Notes: generated by a model from the letters alone, not told the origin. A DNA stretch of 34,799 bases from Nostoc sp. S4 (GCA_029379225.1 JAQYWR010000053.1:18987-53785), one strand, 5' to 3'; counted from the first letter of the stretch, positions 1 to 8,127 are shown. Made by a program: numbers and translations.

Positions 1-596
1 ATCCTATTTGATTTTTGAAAAAGTTTACGAGAAAATACGGTTATGTGTATAAGTGTAAGAGTAGACAATGAGAAATCAGCATCTGCAAACTGCATCACTG
101 CCGATGAGAGTAGCAAGTGCGATCGCACAACTACAAGAATTTATTGCAGCTTGTCACGATGCGCGTGAGGCAACAAAAGCCTTAGCGGTCAAATTGGTTT
201 ACCAAGATTACTTGTACGAGGAAATCCAAAGAATTTTAGATGTGTCTTTAGGCTCGATTACTGGTTGGAAGCAAGCTTATGAGCAGGATGGAATCAACGG
301 ACTAAGGTTAAACCACAAAGGACGAAAAAGCTACCTGAGTAACGAACAGCCAGAAGAAGTGTTGAGTTGGTTACAAACCAAGGGTTATTGGGAGCTTGGG
401 GAACTGGAATATAAACTAGCCTTCGATTATGACGTGGTTTATCAGTCAAAACAAAGTTACTATGATTTATTCGATGCAGCTTGCATCAATTGGAAAAAAA
501 CCACAAAGCTAAATCTCAAAGCCAATCCAGATGCTGTTGCCGCAAAAAAAAGAGATTGAAACATTGTTGGCAAGCAAGCGTTGCGAAATCGAAGCT
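1..596 (+). mobile_element. IS630-type element, partial left copy
   Basis: Bases 1-596 match bases 5988-6583 of the complete copy almost exactly: the encoded 161 residues are identical and the only difference I see is one A fewer in the poly-A run (8 instead of 9, ending at 551). The first few bases of the terminal inverted repeat lie outside the window. Identity stops abruptly after 596, where sequence belonging to an IS6-type remnant begins, so the second half of the element is missing. The near-perfect identity implies recent transposition or gene conversion. Confidence 0.9.
68..559 (+). pseudogene. IS630-type transposase, N-terminal half, truncated
   Basis: This is the first reading frame of the transposase: an N-terminal helix-turn-helix DNA-binding region (residues about 35-80, with SLGSITGWKQAYEQDG as the recognition-helix region) and the linker up to the poly-A slippage site. 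The catalytic DDE half is absent because the element is cut at 596. The A run has 8 bases, so the zero frame runs straight into a TGA at 557-559 and the slippery heptamer is no longer in the right phase. It could still make a DNA-binding fragment of about 163 residues, which might act as an inhibitor of the full transposase; that is inference. It cannot be an active transposase. Confidence 0.88.
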
Positions 597-646
597 TGCA
601 AAAACTAATTAAGGACAAAAACTCCTTTGCAAGGAGATGGATTATG

Positions 647-928
647 CTACCACTCCAAAAATTTTAGATATAAATTGATCCGTTCCTTGACGGCTCCTTT
701 GTTGACTGTTTCAATTTGCCCTTTCTTGACCATGTGCATAATTTCGTAACTCTTTATCGTTCGTCTTGCTGTGTTAAATGATTTGAACCCTATTCCCGGT
801 TTGACTAACCATCTGATAAATCTGTGATCCTGCTCGATTCTCTGATTGAGAGACTTATTCTGCCGCAGTTCAACTTTCACTAACAGTTCTTTTTTAGCTT
901 TGAGTGCATCTATCGCTTTCGGATATGG
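647..928 (-). pseudogene. IS6-family transposase, C-terminal fragment
   Basis: The minus strand encodes about 90 residues typical of the C-terminal end of IS6-family DDE transposases: YPKAIDALK, then LRQNKSLNQ, then IEQDHRFIRW (the E is the likely third catalytic residue), then KPGIGFKSFNTARRTIK and YEIMHMVKKGQI. The two catalytic aspartates and the N-terminal helix-turn-helix are missing, because similarity stops near 925-930 where DUF393-derived sequence of opposite orientation begins. At the other side, TTGCAAA at about 595-602 resembles the inner part of IS6 terminal repeats and coincides with the break in the IS630 copy. It is a non-functional remnant. Confidence 0.85.
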
Positions 929-1200
929 GGCGTATTCATGCTGTGTTGCCATCCGGAACGCTAGTTAAAAATGTTGAGGTTTTCCGGCGCATTTACAAAA
1001 TTCTGGGGATGGGTTGGGTCTATGCTGCAACTTCCTTACCAGTTATCGGTGCTATTGCCGACTTCCTATATGGGATTTGGGCTGATTGGCGACTTTTCCT
1101 AACACGACGACCAGATTTAGCGACTATTGTACGAGAGCGTTCTTCTCGACAAGCTTGCAAGACCCAAGGCCGTTGTCGCTTAATGGATGGAGATGACTAA
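928..1200 (+). pseudogene. DCC-family (DUF393) protein, C-terminal fragment
   Basis: The frame from about 928 to the stop at 1200 encodes about 90 residues resembling the C-terminal part of DCC/DUF393 thiol-disulfide-oxidoreductase-like proteins: GRIHAVLPSGTLV, EVFRRIYKILGMGWVYA, PVIGAIADFLYGIWADWRL and a Cys-containing tail. The defining N-terminal DxxCxxC motif is absent, because the fragment begins exactly where the IS6 remnant ends. It appears to be the 3' end of a gene destroyed by the insertion or a following rearrangement. There is no promoter or start codon of its own that I can defend. The family match rests on memory of the conserved YGIWADWR region. Confidence 0.65.
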
Positions 1201-1339
1201 GCCCGGTTTCACTAATAAACGATGTCTGACAAAAACTTCAGTCACACGTGAACAGGTGTAGCGCATCATTGAGGCGCTGCTGTCAGAATTGGAAGTTGAT
1301 GGTGCAGGAGTAGGGGATTAATTACAGCCACATCATCTT

Positions 1340-1588
1340 CAACAATGTCATGAAATGCATGGTTTAGCAAAGTGTCCCCAATTGCAAAAACTGATTCAAA
1401 CTGGTGACATGATGATTGGAAAAGTTGTTAATCAAATTACCACTTCTAAGCTGTGGGCTGAGTCTGGCAACAATGCGATTATTATTTGGGATGAAGATAG
1501 TAATCCTCCGTACTTCTGGATGAAAAGGATTAAGCCAAGCTTGATTATCACTATTAACTTTAGTACCATCATATGGAAATTAATTTAG
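1340..1588 (+). pseudogene. Phosphoesterase-like (alkaline/acid phosphatase family) fragment
   Basis: The frame contains CHEMHGLAKCPQL, LIQTGD, VVNQITTSKLW and NNAIIIWDEDSNPP. This order resembles the C-terminal region of bacterial phosphoesterase / phospholipase-C-like alkaline phosphatases, in which a late W/T-DE motif binds metal. Recognisable sequence ends near 1515, and the rest of the frame to 1588 is low in character and probably frameshifted. The N-terminal three quarters of such a protein are absent. I judge it a decayed gene fragment; the assignment is from motif resemblance only. Confidence 0.4.
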
Positions 1589-1659
1589 AAGAAACTTTTC
1601 TCCTAAACCCGATTCTGCACGATTAACACAAAACGTGTAATCGCTATGAGAACGGAAAA

Positions 1660-1903
1660 ATGAAAGTAGACGGCAACGGACAAGGCAAGATTTTAACCCA
1701 AGAGCAACTAAAGCGATTATTCACGTCAGGATTTATTACTAAGAGCGATCGCTCTTAAGGCAGGCAGTTACGCTATTGCGCTCTGGAAAGGAATTTGCCT
1801 GTTTACTGGTTGTCAAGTATCAGAAGCACTAGCACTCCAGACGACTGATATCAAATGTTGTGCTATCTACTTTGAGCAAGTCTACCATCAAAGGTTAGCA
1901 TAA
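1660..1903 (+). pseudogene. Tyrosine recombinase (phage-integrase family) remnant, frameshifted
   Basis: The ATG at 1660 opens MKVDGNGQGKILTQEQL, a start typical of small cyanobacterial site-specific integrases, and reads to a TAA at 1756-1758. Similarity continues in another frame from 1781: GICLFTGCQVSEALALQ TTDIK, matching the helix of these recombinases that carries the first catalytic arginine, here replaced by Q in the context GCQVSEAL (normally CRISEAL). That frame stops at 1901-1903. The C-terminal H-x-x-R and Tyr are missing. The gene is therefore dead by frameshift, substitution and truncation. It is a trace of an integrated element in this accessory region. Confidence 0.68.
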
Positions 1904-2028
1904 ACCCAGATTGTGGACATCCCACCAAGGCTAGCCGCAATGCTGGGGCAAAGCTTTATGACCAAGTTATTTACCAATTTCTCTACCTTCAAAAAAAATG
2001 TGCTAACCCCAAGTGATGATATCTAGTT

Positions 2029-4059
2029 ATGAAAAAGCTAATAAAAATCGCTTTCATAAGTGCTGTTTTAACGATGACACTCGGTATAAATATTCCGGCT
2101 CAAGCCCAAGAAAAACGTCTGCTGACGCTTGAGGATCAGTTTGCCTTTCGCCAAATTAGCGATCCCCAACTATCTCCCACTGGAGACTGGATTGCTTATA
2201 CAGTAACTAATACCGACTTGAAAAATGATACACAAGATAACCATATTTACATGACTTCTTGGGATGCTTCCCGAGGATTACATTTAACTAACGGTAAGGA
2301 TAGTGAATATAACCCTCGGTTCAGCCCAGACGGGAAGTATCTAGCTTTCATCTCCAGCCGTGAATCTGGAAAACAACAAATTTGGTTGCTCAATCTAGCA
2401 GGCGGTGAAGCCGAGAAAATATCTGACTTTGCTGGTGATGTTAGCGATTTTGTCTGGTCTGGTGACAGTAAACGACTAGCCGTAATTGCCTCTCAACCAA
2501 CTCCAGAAACTCCCTTTAATGGCAAAACCCCACCACCGATTGTTATCGATGTCTTTCACTTCCTTGAAGATGGTGTCGGTTTTATCGACAAAAGTCGAGA
2601 ACATCTTTATGTATTGGACTTAGCAACTCGCAAAACAGATATTCTCACCCCAGGTTCATTTAATGAGTCTTTACCTGCTTGGTCACCTGATAGCAAAAAT
2701 ATTGCTTTTGTGAGCAAACGCGGTGAAGATAGCGAGCGCAACAATAATTGGGATCTTTATGTCATCGCTGCCCAAAGAGGAGCAAAAGCCCGCCAGCTAA
2801 CCACTTTTTCTGGTCCTGACTGCGATCCTGATTGGGGTAGCCGTCCAGCTTGGAGTCCAGATGGGAAGTCAATTGCCTATCTTCAAGGAGGTTCACCCAA
2901 ACTGATTGAATACGCAGTTTACCATCTAGCGGTGATTCCTGCCCTTGGCGGTACTCCGCGTCTACTGACTAAAAGCCTAGACCGCAATGTTGTCAAACCG
3001 CATTTTACAAAAGATGGGAAATCAATACTGTTTTTAATCGAAGACGATGGCAACGTTCACCTTGCAAAGATACCCGTAGCTGGTGGCAAAATTGAGCGCT
3101 TGTTAGCAGGAAGGCGAAATGTTAGTAACTTTGATTTAGAAGGCGATGACAAAATCGCTTTACTTTCTTCAATGCCACAACAACCAAATGAAGTCTTCGC
3201 CTTCAAAGGTAAAGATTTGCGTCCATTGTCGCACCAAAATGATCGGTTGCTAGTTCAACTAAATTTAGCAACTACAAATGAAATCACCTTTCATAGTAAA
3301 GATGGAACAGAAATTCACGGTTTTCTCGTCAAGCCACCTAACTTTCAGTCAGGGAAGAGATACCCGACACTGCTGATGCTGCACGGCGGACCTGTGGGGC
3401 AGTTCACAAATCAGTTTATGTTTAATTGGCAATTGTTTGCGGCCAAAGGTTATGTCGTTGTCGGTGTTAACCCACGTGGAAGTTCAGGAAGAGGTGAAGC
3501 CTTCTCCAAAGCGATTTATGCAGACTGGGGAAACAAAGATGCTCAAGATATTATTGCTGGTGCTGATTATGCCATAGCTACCGGAATTGCTTCGCCATCG
3601 CGTTTAGGAATTGGTGGGTGGAGTTATGGGGGAATGTTGACCAACTATACTATTGCTCAAGATACTCGCTTCAAAGCCGCAGTCAGTGGGGCTAGTGAAT
3701 CAAATATTCTTGCGACCTACGGTACGGATGAGTATATTTATGACGAAGAACAAGAGTTAGGCGTACCGTGGAAGAGCCTTAATACATGGCTGCGAATTTC
3801 TTTCCCATTTCTTCACGCTGACCGAATTGTGACACCGACAATATTTCTGGGAGGTGACAAAGATGGTTCTGTACCACTGCACAACTCTGAGCAGATGTAT
3901 CAAGCCCTGAAAAGTCTCGGAATTGATACTCAGTTAGTAGTTTATCCCGGACAGTCCCACGGAATCAGCAAACCGAGTTATCAACGTGATGTCCTAGAGC
4001 GTTATTTAGCTTGGTATGATAAATACTTGATTCCCTCAACCGTAACTACTAGAAAATAG
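2029..4059 (+). CDS. Secreted S9-family peptidase (prolyl oligopeptidase / acylaminoacyl-peptidase type)
   Basis: A 676-residue serine peptidase. Residues 1-27 form a signal peptide (basic KK start, hydrophobic core, AQA cleavage site), so it is likely periplasmic. Residues about 30-400 carry PD40/WD40-like beta-propeller repeats (for example PRFSPDGKYLAF, PAWSPDSKNIAF, PAWSPDGKSIAYL) that gate access in this family. Residues about 410-670 are the alpha/beta-hydrolase catalytic domain: Ser532 in GGWSYGG, Asp612 in DKDGSVP and His644 in GQSHG make a complete triad, and HGGP upstream supplies the oxyanion region. Length fits the S9C group. It probably degrades peptides rather than intact proteins. 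No clear Shine-Dalgarno precedes the ATG; the signal peptide supports this start. It is an intact gene between debris on both sides. Substrate cannot be read from sequence. Confidence 0.93.
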   Translation: MKKLIKIAFISAVLTMTLGINIPAQAQEKRLLTLEDQFAFRQISDPQLSPTGDWIAYTVTNTDLKNDTQDNHIYMTSWDASRGLHLTNGKDSEYNPRFSPDGKYLAFISSRESGKQQIWLLNLAGGEAEKISDFAGDVSDFVWSGDSKRLAVIASQPTPETPFNGKTPPPIVIDVFHFLEDGVGFIDKSREHLYVLDLATRKTDILTPGSFNESLPAWSPDSKNIAFVSKRGEDSERNNNWDLYVIAAQRGAKARQLTTFSGPDCDPDWGSRPAWSPDGKSIAYLQGGSPKLIEYAVYHLAVIPALGGTPRLLTKSLDRNVVKPHFTKDGKSILFLIEDDGNVHLAKIPVAGGKIERLLAGRRNVSNFDLEGDDKIALLSSMPQQPNEVFAFKGKDLRPLSHQNDRLLVQLNLATTNEITFHSKDGTEIHGFLVKPPNFQSGKRYPTLLMLHGGPVGQFTNQFMFNWQLFAAKGYVVVGVNPRGSSGRGEAFSKAIYADWGNKDAQDIIAGADYAIATGIASPSRLGIGGWSYGGMLTNYTIAQDTRFKAAVSGASESNILATYGTDEYIYDEEQELGVPWKSLNTWLRISFPFLHADRIVTPTIFLGGDKDGSVPLHNSEQMYQALKSLGIDTQLVVYPGQSHGISKPSYQRDVLERYLAWYDKYLIPSTVTTRK

Positions 4060-4129
4060 TCTTGAAGAAGAATTCAGTACTTCTAAATTTAGGAGCAAAG
4101 TTGGAGACAAACCAAAAGCTACGATGAAG

Positions 4130-4302
4130 AGGGGGGAAAGTGCTGTATCCGTAACCAGCTTGTAGCACAGCGTCTTTCCGCTTGCTGTAGGCGTAGTGAT
4201 ACTCAAGTCAAACCCAGCACGTAACTTTGTTAAAGCTTCTAATTGGTGAGAAAAAATCTGGGTGATACCGTTATTCTGTAACGCTAAATTTACCACCAAC
4301 AC
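4130..4302 (-). pseudogene. DEAD/DEAH-box helicase, N-terminal fragment
   Basis: On the minus strand the frame from 4302 encodes NNGITQIFSHQLEALTKL followed by TTPTASGKTLCY. These are the Q-motif region (Q in SHQLEAL) and Walker A (TASGKT) of a superfamily-2 helicase of the large DUF1998-associated or Hrq1-like kind. Recognisable sequence ends after about 50 residues and the frame then runs through non-homologous sequence to the end of the peptidase gene. Motifs Ia to VI (including DExH) are absent. This is the front end of a gene whose remainder has been deleted. Confidence 0.65.
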
Positions 4303-4579
4303 CCTACCCCATCACTGCACTAGCCTACATCAGCAGAACTTTCGGCAGCCTTGGGGAAATCGATTGGCTACGCTTTGCTTTAAGAGCGATCGCTACTTTC
4401 TCCATCTCCAGATTTCCTTACTCAACACACCATCACCAGCAACCATGTCTGTCGGCTGCCAGGGAAGAAGCTAAAAGTCGCGGATGCCGTCTATGAATAC
4501 GTTGGCTGATGCTGACCTTTAAAATTCGTAATGCCGACTTCAAGATGATTCGTTTTTTACGTAAAGCACGAAACTTTAG

Positions 4580-5476
4580 GTGAATAATATTATCAAACGG
4601 TATTTACTTAAGATGAATAAATTGTTGACCCTACAGCAGCATTCAAGACTGGGCAAGGAAGTTCTACAAAATTGTAATCTTGCATCCATAACAGACCAAC
4701 AAGTTGAGGAATTGAAGCAATCTCTCTGGGAACATGGGGTTATTGTTGTCAGAAAGCAAAAACTGACTGCATCCCAGTTGAAAGACTTTGCCATCCAGAC
4801 GTTTGGTGACTCAACCCTCGGTCGTCGCCCCAAGCCTCTAGATCCCGAAATCGCTCCAGACTTACAAAGTCCTGGAGTCTCTATTTTAGGTAATCCCAAG
4901 GGGCTTTCTGGTGAGGTGGTCGGCAAAGTTGCTTGGCAATGGCATCACGATAAAGACCATCTCCCTAAAACACAGGGACTGGATATGAATGCCCTCTATG
5001 TCGTGATGCTTTATGGGGTGTCCATCCCGGATGAAGGAACGGATGGACAGCCTCACACCACTAATTTTCTCGACATGGTGGAAGCCTACCACAATCTCGC
5101 TCCCCAACATCAGCAGCAATTAGGACTACTGTCGATGTATCACCTGTCACCTATCTCCCCACAACCAGGGGTAGAGATTCCTCGGAAATTACATCCAATT
5201 GTCTCAAGTCACAAAGTAACTGGGCGCTATTGTTTATATTTGGGTTCAGACACTTCGATTCTCAAAGGGCTAGAAAACAAACCAGAAGCTGCTAAACAGT
5301 ATTGGCAGGAATTGTTTCGGGAGATTCTTTCCTGTACGCCAGTTTATGCCCATATTTGGCAAGCTGGAGATATTGTGTTTTGGGATAACTCCCAAGTTAT
5401 GCATACAGGTATGCCCTACAATGCAAACAAATATAAGCGGATTGGTCTCCGTGTTGGTGTTATGGCGAATAGCTGA
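4580..5476 (+). CDS. TauD/TfdA-family Fe(II)/2-oxoglutarate-dependent dioxygenase
   Basis: A 298-residue double-stranded beta-helix oxygenase. The iron ligands are visible: His122 and Asp124 in QWHHDKDH (the HxD motif) and distal His275 in SQVMHTG; Arg291 in RIGLRVG is placed to bind 2-oxoglutarate. ELKQSLWEHGVIVVR near residues 43-57 matches the family's N-terminal strand, which supports completeness. Members hydroxylate or degrade small molecules (taurine, sulfonates, phenoxyacids, amino-acid derivatives); nothing here selects a substrate. The start is uncertain: GTG 4580 gives 298 residues, and ATG 4613 gives 287 and loses only a poorly conserved end. Neither has a strong ribosome site. 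It stands alone, flanked by a helicase fragment and transposase remnants, suggesting acquisition with the surrounding accessory DNA. Confidence 0.85.
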   Translation: MNNIIKRYLLKMNKLLTLQQHSRLGKEVLQNCNLASITDQQVEELKQSLWEHGVIVVRKQKLTASQLKDFAIQTFGDSTLGRRPKPLDPEIAPDLQSPGVSILGNPKGLSGEVVGKVAWQWHHDKDHLPKTQGLDMNALYVVMLYGVSIPDEGTDGQPHTTNFLDMVEAYHNLAPQHQQQLGLLSMYHLSPISPQPGVEIPRKLHPIVSSHKVTGRYCLYLGSDTSILKGLENKPEAAKQYWQELFREILSCTPVYAHIWQAGDIVFWDNSQVMHTGMPYNANKYKRIGLRVGVMANS

Positions 5477-5571
5477 AGTTGGAGACAATTGCAGGGTTTG
5501 GCGGGGTCAACAAAAGAATGCTAGTCCTCAATTAGTTCCGGTATTGTATCCCCTTGCAGGGTAATTACTTA

Positions 5572-5658
5572 AACGTCTGCACCAGTTAAGCCATCTGAAA
5601 GTCTTTCCACAACCCAACGCTTTGGTAAAAGAGTGAAACCCTTGTTTTCTAAGGGTCC
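5572..5658 (-). pseudogene. IS5-family transposase, short C-terminal remnant
   Basis: The minus strand reads KGFTLLPKRWVVERLSDGL over about 28 codons. The block LPKRWVVER is the hallmark of the C-terminal catalytic region of IS5-group transposases (the E of VER is the third catalytic residue), normally followed by TFxWL. Nothing on either side continues the protein. It is a very short relic and is reported because it adds a third transposase family to this region. Confidence 0.5.
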
Positions 5659-5840
5659 AATATCATGTCCGCCTAATTAGTTATAATTCGTGCATCTGTG
5701 CAAAAACCAGGAAACCCTCTTTCCTCCTGCTCCCTGCCTCCTGCGGACTTAATGATAAGTCTTTAACTGGCGTTGCATAATTGAAGTATGAATCAGGCGA
5801 TCGCTTCAAGCTTGCCGGCGCTACACGCCCGCAGCGCCAC

Positions 5841-5981
5841 GTAACCATATTTGAGATAATGTATTACTAATCGAATTGAGAATTTAAGCATTTCTTCTGA
5901 CTTAGAATAGCAGAACGTTTTACGATGTAAGCGAGCAAGGTAATGTCTTAAACGACTGTTTTCTCCTTCTACTCTTGTCAT
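5841..5981 (-). pseudogene. IS1-family transposase, C-terminal fragment
   Basis: The minus strand encodes TRVEGENSRLRHYLARLHRK followed by CYSKSEEML and IRLVIHYLKYG, which is the conserved C-terminal end of IS1-family (InsAB-type) transposases in cyanobacteria. The fragment is broken at 5979-5981, exactly at the TA where the complete IS630 copy begins. If the IS630 element had simply jumped into an intact IS1 gene, the N-terminal part should resume at 7147 on the minus strand; I do not see it there. The upstream half is therefore lost or was never present. Confidence 0.78.
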
Positions 5982-6009
5982 ATAGGAATCCTATTTGATT
6001 TTTGAAAAA
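5980..6009 (+). repeat. Left terminal inverted repeat of the IS630-type element
   Basis: Thirty bases that match the reverse complement of 7118-7147 with one mismatch (base 5988 against 7139). The inner 19 bases, beginning CTATTTGATTTTTG, are perfect. Confidence 0.9.
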
Positions 6010-6054
6010 GTTTACGAGAAAATACGGTTATGTGTATAAGTGTAAGAGTAGACA

Positions 6055-7091
6055 ATGAGAAATCAGCATCTGCAAACTGCATCACTGCCGATGAGAGTAG
6101 CAAGTGCGATCGCACAACTACAAGAATTTATTGCAGCTTGTCACGATGCGCGTGAGGCAACAAAAGCCTTAGCGGTCAAATTGGTTTACCAAGATTACTT
6201 GTACGAGGAAATCCAAAGAATTTTAGATGTGTCTTTAGGCTCGATTACTGGTTGGAAGCAAGCTTATGAGCAGGATGGAATCAACGGACTAAGGTTAAAC
6301 CACAAAGGACGAAAAAGCTACCTGAGTAACGAACAGCCAGAAGAAGTGTTGAGTTGGTTACAAACCAAGGGTTATTGGGAGCTTGGGGAACTGGAATATA
6401 AACTAGCCTTCGATTATGACGTGGTTTATCAGTCAAAACAAAGTTACTATGATTTATTCGATGCAGCTTGCATCAATTGGAAAAAAACCACAAAGCTAAA
6501 TCTCAAAGCCAATCCAGATGCTGTTGCCGCAAAAAAAAAGAGATTGAAACATTGTTGGCAAGCAAGCGTTGCGAAATCGAAGCTGGAAAATTGAGAGTAT
6601 TGTTAATTGATGAGTGTCATTTAATGTGGGGAGACTTAAGTGGCTATATATGGGGGAGAACCGACCAGGAAATAACAGTTCCAGTGGTAAATGAGCGAGA
6701 GAAACAAACGTGTTACGGAGCAGTTGACTACCTGGAACGAAAATTACTACTTAAAGCTTACGAAAGGGGAAATTCAGAAAATACTATTGATTACCTCCAA
6801 TATCTAATAACTGAGTCTGGCGACCAACGATTGCTGATTTTCTGGGATGGTGCTACTTACCACCGTTCCAAAGAAATCCAAAGCTTTTTAGACAAATTTA
6901 ACCAAGGTTTACCACCAGAACAATGGAAAATTCACTGCGTTCGTTTTGCTCCTAATTGTCCACAGCAAAATCCTATTGAAGATATCTGGTTACAAGCTAA
7001 AACATGGGTTCGACGTTTTTGTGCCTTGATTCCTTCCTTCTCACATTTGAAATGGATGGAAGAAGTGGTTTATTCGACACACTACCTTTGA
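6055..7091 (+). CDS. IS630-type transposase, made by -1 ribosomal frameshift
   Basis: Frame 1 starts at ATG 6055 and alone would stop at 6592-6594 (179 residues). A -1 shift at 6534-6540 joins it to the frame ending at 7091, giving a 345-residue protein, the normal size for the family. Residues about 35-80 are the helix-turn-helix DNA-binding region; the catalytic triad lies in the second frame: Asp186 in LLIDECH, Asp265 in FWDGATYH and Glu309 in NPIEDIW. The gene fills the element between its inverted repeats. Frameshifting normally keeps transposase levels low, and the unshifted 179-residue product could act as a repressor (inference). Nothing suggests inactivation. Confidence 0.92.
6534..6540 (+). 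promoter_or_regulatory. Programmed -1 frameshift site, A-AAA-AAG
   Basis: A run of nine A at 6531-6539 followed by G places the heptamer A AAA AAG so that AAA (6535-6537) and AAG (6538-6540) are zero-frame codons, the exact X-XXY-YYZ arrangement for -1 slippage. Reading then resumes with GAG at 6540 and enters the catalytic frame with no stop. The partial copy at 1-596 has eight A, which spoils the phase. Confidence 0.85.
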
Positions 7092-7117
7092 TTTTACCGC
7101 TCTTGCGATGTACGGGG

Positions 7118-7147
7118 TTTTTCAAAAATCAAATAGGAATCCTATAT
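7118..7147 (-). repeat. Right terminal inverted repeat of the IS630-type element
   Basis: Reverse complement of the left end with one mismatch. The TATA at the outer edge makes the precise boundary of the TA target duplication ambiguous by two bases. Confidence 0.9.
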
Positions 7148-7270
7148 TTATATTAAATATAATAAATTACTATATAAATTTAATAGGATTTACTTAGTCG
7201 TAATTATAGAACCATGCAAATTCATTCTCACTCCGAATTACACTAGAGTTGCGATCGCCATGAACAGGGT

Positions 7271-7430
7271 TTGCAAAAATTGCTCGCTTGCCTTGTTAAA
7301 AGAATACAGTGCGATAAGTTAGTGCAGCAAACAACCAATCAACTTAGAGAATCACTTCAGGTTGGTCGGGTAGTGTTGTATTATTTTTACAGTCAGTGGC
7401 AAGGACAAGTGACTTTATTGGTCGCTATCA
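7271..7430 (+). pseudogene. GAF-domain fragment of a sensor protein
   Basis: The frame reads DKLVQQTTNQLRESLQV, GRVVLYYFYSQWQGQV. This is the N-terminal helix and first strands of a GAF domain of the kind repeated in large cyanobacterial sensor kinases and phytochrome-like proteins, where the usual text is LQVDRVVLYYF. After about 45 residues the similarity disappears and the frame runs on to 7477 without recognisable domain sequence. There is no kinase or chromophore-binding region. The rest of 7147-7575 is AT-rich with no other gene that I can support. Confidence 0.5.
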
Positions 7431-7575
7431 GATATAGAAATGATACAAACAAAGGCACAAATAGCAACAGATCGTAATATTCTGGAGAGTTAAGTCACAG
7501 TGTATTCAAATCGCATACAGTTAAGTAGCAGAAATTCTCACCAGCACTGATTTTTCTAGATAAGGAGAAAAAACT

Positions 7576-7962
7576 GTGAAATTTGGTTACACGGTCATTT
7601 GGGTAGACGATGTAGTTAAAACAGTTGAGTTTTACGAAAAAGCCTTTGGTTTAGTTCGTCGTACTCTCCAGGATAAAGGACAATCTATGTGGGCGGAAAT
7701 TGAAACTGGAAACACCACACTAGCTTTCTCTTCCAGTAGCGAAGCACAGAAATTATTTCCTGGAGGCTTCCATTCCAACGACGCTACACAACCACCGCCA
7801 TTAATTCAGATATCATTTATCACTCCTGATGTTGGTAGCGCTTACATGAGAGCGATCGGAGCAGGTGCAAAAACACTAGATGCACCTAAAACTCATGGGG
7901 GACACACTATTGCTCGTGTCCGCGATCTCAATGGCGTGCTAGTGTCGTTGGTGAATGCCTAA
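7576..7962 (+). CDS. VOC-family (glyoxalase/bleomycin-resistance fold) protein
   Basis: A 128-residue single-unit vicinal-oxygen-chelate protein with two beta-alpha-beta-beta-beta halves: FGYTVIWVDDVVKTVEFYEKAFGL opens the first and ISFITPDVGSAYMRAIGAGAKT the second. The GTG start at 7576 is fixed by a strong ribosome site, AAGGAG at 7562-7567. The usual metal ligands of glyoxalase I-like members look missing: no His in the first strand, and the closing DPxGNxxE motif reads DLNGVLVSL. It may therefore bind a small molecule without metal catalysis. It is alone in its transcription unit, next to the GAF fragment at the edge of the accessory region. Function is unknown beyond the fold. Confidence 0.82.
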   Translation: MKFGYTVIWVDDVVKTVEFYEKAFGLVRRTLQDKGQSMWAEIETGNTTLAFSSSSEAQKLFPGGFHSNDATQPPPLIQISFITPDVGSAYMRAIGAGAKTLDAPKTHGGHTIARVRDLNGVLVSLVNA

Positions 7963-8127
7963 GTAGCAAGCCAATTTAAGCTCAAGGAAATGCAATTTAC
8001 AGCTAAACAGGCACAGTCCGCCTTTGCAAACTAAGAAAAATTAAGGCTTTGAAACCTACGCAGGTGGGTATAGTCTCGTGTAGACGCGGTTTCTAAGCGC
8101 CCTTTTGACTGGTATGAAAACTTAACT

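Larger units (their letters stand above)
5980..7147 (+). mobile_element. Complete IS630-type insertion sequence
   Basis: About 1.17 kb. Terminal inverted repeats of 30 bp with a single mismatch lie at 5980-6009 and 7118-7147; they end in TATA-like sequence consistent with the TA target duplication typical of the IS630/Tc1/mariner group. Inside lies one transposase encoded in two overlapping frames joined by a slippery poly-A run. All parts needed for mobility look present, and a second, truncated copy at 1-596 shows it has moved or recombined recently. It abuts an IS1 fragment on its left and AT-rich sequence on its right. Confidence 0.93.

Noticed and set aside
1237..1321. Short frame TREQV-stop-RIIEALLSELEVDG as a gene end
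   Set aside because: It has an internal stop and no family I can name; mentioned only as part of the debris region.
4262..4474. Plus-strand frame opposite and after the helicase fragment
   Set aside because: Antisense to the recognisable Walker A region in its first part; the rest matches nothing.
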